NCBI GenBank assembly: GCA_007182875.1
Contig: AP019515.1
Coordinates: 1 to 64,000 of the forward strand
Direction: 5' to 3'
Origin: Vreelandella sulfidaeris
GTDB taxonomy: Bacteria > Pseudomonadota > Gammaproteobacteria > Pseudomonadales > Halomonadaceae
DNA length: 64,000 nucleotides
Shown here piece by piece: positions 59,904 through 64,000 of this stretch; the first letter of the stretch is position 1, and each line of letters starts with the position of its first letter. The notes beneath the pieces are model-generated. The model ran no database searches, was not told where the DNA came from, and saw only the letters and a list, made by a program, of their open reading frames with translations. Position numbers and translations under genes: made by a program.

Positions 59904-60105
59904 ATGAACGAAGCGTTTATGAAGCGGATGGAGGCTGCGCAGATCCCATTCGCCATCTGTTCAGCACCCCGCCGCGGCAGGATGGCCATCACCTTTACTG
60001 TTGTCCTGTGAGAACAGCAAAGCCATGGGCGTAGCCGATATATTCCGAGCTTACGGCTGGCTCGATTTCTGCGACCTCTTACGCAAGCAGGCGAAACAAC
60101 AATAG
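59904..60105 (+). CDS. Small hypothetical protein, one frameshift
   Basis: ATG at 59904, overlapping the original stop of the upstream gene. MNEAFMKRMEAAQIPFAICS, then after a shift near 60010 KAMGVADIFRAYGWLDFCDL LRKQ. About 66 residues. ADIFR.YG recalls the start of IS91-type transposases, which is weak evidence. Not assigned. Confidence 0.35.
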
Positions 60106-60227
60106 AAAAACTGGGCACATCCATTGGACAGGGCTGACATCAGCTGGTGTTATTGCGGCAGCGCGTAGAACCACCAGGCTGTTAGCGGGCTTTGAAAGTA
60201 CAGTGATTAGCAACGCATATAAGGAGA

Positions 60228-60505
60228 ATGAACTTGGCAAAGATTAAACACGACGCAGAGGCGTTTCACGCCGAGATAGCTATGCGCGTTTACGATGAAT
60301 CTGTGACCGACGCTATTGACGTTATCACTCGTGATGGTGAGCCAGAAACCCTGCTGGCAGTGGTGCGAAGCCTTGTTGATTTTAACGTGTATTACAGCAA
60401 TCAGAAAACTATAAGACGTACCAACACGCCTATGCTGCTATCGGTGCTGCAATTGATAAGGCGAACCCAGAGCATCAGCCACTAAACAAACACTGGAATA
60501 AATGA
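60228..60505 (+). CDS. Small hypothetical protein, one frameshift
   Basis: AAGGAG site, start MNLAKIKHDAEAFHAEIAMR, then VVRSLVDFNVYYSNQKT and after a one-base correction YKTYQHAYAAIGAAIDKANP to a stop at 60503. About 92 residues, helical. Family unknown. Confidence 0.5.
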
Positions 60506-60548
60506 ATCTTAATAGGGAAATAATATTTATCACTTTGCCTAGATAGAA

Positions 60549-60580
60549 AAGCCCCTGCCAGCCAGTGGAAGGGCTTAGAA
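60549..60580 (-). terminator. Terminator at the end of the lspA-lnt-ldt operon
   Basis: Minus strand AAGCCCTTCCACTGG...AGGGGCTTTTC, nested CCACTGG/CCAGCC stem, T run. Confidence 0.7.
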
Positions 60581-60593
60581 TAGATCCTCTTCG

Positions 60594-60973
60594 TCACACT
60601 TCAGTGCTACCGAAAGTGGATGCTACCAACGTTGTGATGATCGCATTAGCTCTTTCTACGCTAGTGATGGAAGAGCTCAATCAACAACACACGACGAATA
60701 TTAAGGGTTTGACGGTAGCCGCCGTTGTTCTCCAAAGGGCTGAAAAACGCTCTGCCTTGTCTTTATCGACATTCACGACGAATGAAGTGTCAGTTCTTCA
60801 TAAACACTGTTGATATTGTCGTCTTCTTTATTACTCGGTTCCGGCTTCGGATACAGAGGTTCGATAAGCCCGTTGGATAATGCTAGTAAATCGCCAAGCT
60901 GTTCGTAATCGAAGCTAACGCCATCTGCATTGCGTTGCTCAAGGCGTGAAATGGCATCTGATATAGCGGTCAT
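60594..60973 (-). CDS. Small hypothetical protein at operon end, frameshifted
   Basis: Start at 60973 (MTAISDAISRLEQRNADGVS), whose ATGA overlaps the L,D-transpeptidase stop. Then FDYEQLGDLLALSNGLIEPL, a shift near 60785, FVVNVDKDKAERFSALWRTT and a hydrophobic stretch, with an in-frame TGA near 60690 and an ending TLVASTFGSTEV. The N-terminal 65 residues are well supported, the rest less so. The plus-strand ORF over the same bases is probably a shadow. Confidence 0.4.
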
Positions 60974-61855
60974 GGTGTGATCCTCCACCCTAAAGGAGGT
61001 AATGCCTGTATCAGCGGCTGTCCGTTGTCCCAACCGATTTTAATAGGTTGGTTGATGATATTGACCTGGGTGCCCGCCGGTATGCGGTCAAAAATTGATT
61101 CAATATCGGCAGGCAACATGCGTATACAGCCACGGCTTGCACGCATGCCAATGCCATCGGGCTGGTTGGTACCGTGAATCAAATAGCCATCGAAGCCTAA
61201 GATAATGGCGTGGTCTCCCAGCGGATTATCGGGGCCGGGCGGGACAACACTTGGCGCGGTTTCGCCGCGTGCTTCAGCTTCACGTTTTACCGACTCAGGC
61301 GGGTACCATGCGGGTTTTAATGTTCATGGTGGTCCGGTCACACCGAGAGGGTATCAAACCCTTCGCGACCAATGCCAATAGGATAGGTCTCAACACGCGG
61401 TGTCTCACCGTTTTGACATCTGGTAGTAGTAAAGCCGCAGCTCGGCAATATTTATAACGATCCCAGTACGCTCTACATTCGGCAGAATAAAACGTCCCGG
61501 AATAGTCACTTCCGTGCCCACCCTGGAACCCAGATGCTGACCTCTGGGTTTGCACGGATCATCTCCAAATAGCCAAGGTTGTGACGCTTGGCAATATCTA
61601 TCAAGGTATCGTCGTAATCCTTCACTGTGAAGGTGTCAGCCTCTCCGATAATATTGCCTTCCTCAGGTAGCGGGTAATGCCCCTTAGGCCATTCCGTCTC
61701 CTGGCAGTGGAAGGTTGTGCCGCCATGGCGACAGGGACCCATGCCAGAGACGAAACCATCACACTCACGATGAAGCCGATCTGCATTGGCCATGGGAGGA
61801 GTCTCTTAAGTATTGCTGCGTTCTTTGCCAAGAGCATCGCTAGGTTCCTTTTCAT
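60970..61855 (-). CDS. LysM/YkuD L,D-transpeptidase, frameshifted
   Basis: Signal peptide (MQIGFIVSVMVSSLAWVPVA), then KGHYPLPEEGNIIGEADTFT and TLIDIAKRHNLGYLEMIRAN, a LysM-like peptidoglycan-binding repeat. The YkuD catalytic motif reads MIHGTNQPDGIGMRASRGCI RM near 61120, with catalytic His and Cys. About 295 residues. It crosslinks peptidoglycan or attaches lipoprotein in the periplasm, as ErfK/YbiS-type enzymes do. Its start overlaps the lnt stop. Confidence 0.8.
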
Positions 61856-63358
61856 CTAATGCGTCGTTTTTGATCGAGATAAGTTTAGTTGTAATCCGAG
61901 CAGCGTCAGCAAGGCAGCGAGTATCCAAGCGGGGCCACTACCGGTGCGTGTGAAAGGAGTTAGGCCCTGCATCGGTCACCTCGCCAGTTAAACTGGCCGG
62001 TTCAAACTGTGGGGCACGGGCTGTGACGTGGCCTTGTGAATCGATGATGGCCGTCACGCCATTACTGGTAGCTCGAAGTAGGTGACGACCATTTTCTAAG
62101 GCACGTAGACGCGCCATTTGAAGATGTTGGTGTGGGCCAATGGAACGCCCAAACCACGTATCGTTGGAAACCGTTAATAGCAGCTCGGCATTACGCGCCT
62201 GTTGGGCGACATGGTCGGCGAAAATGATCTCGTAACAGATGGCAGTGCCAATGGTAGTGCCAGCCACGTGTAACGGAGCTCGTCCGTCTGACCCTGGGGT
62301 CAGGCGGGTGCTGGCAAGTCGAAAAAGCAAGGGTGTCAGCGAGGAGGCTTTGGAATGGCAAATACTCGCCAAAGGGTACTAAGTGCGCTTTCTGGTATTC
62401 GCCTTGCACATCATTTAGCCCTATGACGCTGTTATAAGAGCGCCCTTCACTGTCGCGTTGCAAAATGCCGGTCAACAAGGAGGTGTTAGGCCCCAGGTCG
62501 GACGCTACTTGCTCCAGTATTCGCTGTGCTTCCTGCTCAAGCATGGGAAGGGCTGCCTCGGCCAAACGATGAGATCGATGTCCCTTGCTTGCTCTTGTGT
62601 CATCGTTGTGTAGATATTGACCGCCTCGCGCTGCCCTTGGGCAGTCCACTTAATGCGCTGGTCAAGATTCCCTTGCAGCAATGCCACCCGGATGGGCTTG
62701 CCAGCCGGGGTTGTCCATTGGGCGGGCAATAGGAATGGAACGATCCACAAGGCGGCCATTGGGACAAGGAAAACCCAGCGGCGACGCAGAACCTCTACCC
62801 TAACGTACCTGTCAGCGCGGTCATGAGTGACAGCAAGTACACACCACCAACGGGCGCCCATGGGGCTAGTGGAGAATCAATCTGAGAGGTGCCGAGCAAT
62901 AACCAGGGAAAGCCGGTGAGCAACCAAGTGCGTAGCCATTCGCTCACCACCCACATACCGGCAAAGCTAAGAAAGGCGAACCGTGGCCCCGTGATGCGTC
63001 GATAGAGCCCAAAGGGGATTGCAAAGAAGAGCGCCAGGACGCTGACAAAAGAGTGGTGAGGAACATCGCCACCAAGGCCCCGGTGCCACCGAAGTCGTGA
63101 ATAGCAACGAAGACCCACGATGTGCCAGAACCGAACAGGCCTACCCCATAGCACCACCCACGCAGGGTGGCCATGGCAGGCGTTAGCGACGCTATCTTCC
63201 AATAGACCAGTGCCACGGCCACTGGGCCAAGCCACCATAGGGAAAGGGCGGCACTCAAGGTGGTCAGCACCCCAGCGGCTAGCGCTACAACGCAATCGAC
63301 TGTTGGTGAGAGTCGCCCAGCCACAAACGTATATTTTTTCTTGATCGACTGAGTCCAT
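61856..63358 (-). CDS. lnt: Apolipoprotein N-acyltransferase, many frameshifts
   Basis: Start at 63358. Membrane part: [70 protein letters not shown] with the Lnt GFPW motif. The nitrilase domain shows the catalytic Glu/Lys regions in fragments and the Cys in [40 protein letters not shown] and [15 protein letters not shown] are conserved Lnt blocks. About 500 residues. Lnt adds the third acyl chain to lipoproteins. A plasmid copy next to lspA is unusual. Five or more indels. Confidence 0.85.
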
Positions 63359-63362
63359 ACCG

Positions 63363-63864
63363 TTACTCAGAGCGCTTAAAAGCAGGACTTTCACGCCATA
63401 ACGCCACTGCGAACATCAATACACCGGCAAATAGCGCGATATCGGCCATGTTAAAGGCGGGCCAATGCCATTCGCTCCAGTAAACGTCCAGATAGTCGAC
63501 GACGTACCCACGCGCTAACCGATCAACGGTATTGCCGAGTGCGCCGCCAAGAATCAGACTGTACGCACAGGCTTCCAAGCGCGGCAGGGTTTGCATAGCT
63601 GCACGAGCAATACGACGACCACCACCAACGCTAAACCAAGAAAGAGGTAGCGCTGCCAACCACCTGCCTCCGCGAGAAAGCTAAAAGCGGCTCCTGTATT
63701 ACCGGTGTATACCCAGTTAAAAACGGCGTTAGCGGAATGACTTGGCCAAACGACATCTGGGCATGCACGATTTCTTTGACCAGTTGATCGGCTAGAGCCA
63801 ACACGCAAGCAAATGTGAACCATGGCCAACGTCGTGAAGGGCTGTCGTGTTGCGCTGTTCTCAT
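63363..63864 (-). CDS. lspA: Signal peptidase II (lipoprotein), frameshifted
   Basis: Start at 63864 ([20 protein letters not shown]). [20 protein letters not shown] includes the first conserved Asp. The catalytic pair is in [20 protein letters not shown] (GN..DR) and [14 protein letters not shown] (FN.AD). [20 protein letters not shown] is the conserved N.GAAF block. About 165 residues, four membrane helices. LspA genes coupled to Cd/Pb/Zn ATPases are a known arrangement in metal-resistance operons. The start overlaps the ATPase stop. Confidence 0.85.
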
Positions 63865-64000
63865 GACGTTGTTTTTCCTTGTGACAGGCCTGTCAATGCG
63901 GTACTGGGCGAAAAGCGATAACCCAGCAGTCGCATGGCGTTCAACGTCACCAGGACGGTAGCACCGGTATCGGCCATCACCGCAATCCACATACCGGTAA
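63861..64000 (-). CDS. Heavy-metal P-type ATPase, C-terminal end
   Basis: Only the last 46 residues are in the window: [27 protein letters not shown], the C-terminal helix of CadA/ZntA/PbrA-type P1B ATPases, where the final Asp-Thr-Gly-Ala-Thr stretch (DTGATVLV) is conserved. It ends in a TGA overlapping the lspA start. The metal cannot be read from this piece; Cd/Zn/Pb type is likely by family. Confidence 0.7.
   Translation of the reverse strand, partial: TGMWIAVMADTGATVLVTLNAMRLLGYRFSPSTALTGLSQGKTTS

Noticed and set aside
1-64000. tRNA, rRNA and a replication initiator
   Set aside because: None could be recognised anywhere in the window.

Overview
This window is an accessory replicon (conjugative plasmid or integrative conjugative element) of a gammaproteobacterium. 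A halophilic or marine genus such as Halomonas would fit the mix of F-type transfer genes, heavy-metal genes and lipid A genes. That host assignment is inference. No replication initiator, relaxase, rRNA or tRNA was recognised.

A large share of the conserved genes are broken by single-base indels, often in homopolymers (topB, recD2, traU, traG, traH, lnt and others). The three IS copies differ from each other by the same kind of indel. I read most of these as uncorrected long-read errors and give the frame-corrected extent of each gene. True pseudogenes are marked separately.

Layout. 0-0.5 kb: end of an IS3-family (IS407-group) element. 0.5-5.4 kb, minus strand: a zinc-ribbon protein, small hypotheticals, a membrane protein and a RecD2-type helicase. 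5.8-8.9 kb: topoisomerase III and a hypothetical. 8.9-10 kb: a gene-poor region with 80-bp tandem repeats and two related double-hairpin units. 10-12.3 kb: small regulators, a DUF2274-like protein and a sigma-like factor. 12.3-21.3 kb, plus strand: traW, traU, trbC, two TraN-like genes, a PKD-like protein and a type IV coupling protein. 21.9-27.5 kb, minus strand: traG, traH, traF, converging on the first block at a shared terminator. Together these are part of an F-type mating-pair formation system.

27.5-30.7 kb: a YdjM-like protein, an ERF annealing protein and a CHC2/TOPRIM primase. 31-36 kb: HupE/UreJ, a His-rich protein, a CsoR/RcnR repressor and an NreB-like nickel exporter. 36-45 kb: a lipid A modification island with a DedA-PAP2-LssY fusion, a PmrAB-like two-component system, a GT9 glycosyltransferase, DgkA, PAP2 and an EptA/MCR-family phosphoethanolamine transferase, with PmrA-box-like sites. 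45-49 kb: MntP, a decayed second nreB, a second RcnR/FrmR regulator, YkvA and a CzcD-type CDF exporter.

49-54 kb: small minus-strand single-gene units, many starting with the same structured leader and ending in a terminator, then an Abi_2 (AbiF-like) HEPN protein preceded by two ~99-bp structured direct repeats and a terminator. This is the layout of an RNA-antitoxin/toxin system and is the most interesting locus here. 54.6-59.9 kb: two further IS copies around higBA, a DUF192 protein and hypotheticals. 60-64 kb: L,D-transpeptidase, apolipoprotein N-acyltransferase, signal peptidase II and the end of a metal P-type ATPase.

A second theme is a dispersed family of hairpin leaders (28.6, 30.3, 49.7, 50.2, 51.4, 57.4 kb, with weaker copies at 50.7, 51.1, 52.6 kb). 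They share an upstream TGTCA...CCCTA motif and a hairpin with compensatory base changes just before the ribosome binding site, always on the minus strand and mostly ahead of DNA-processing or small unknown genes.
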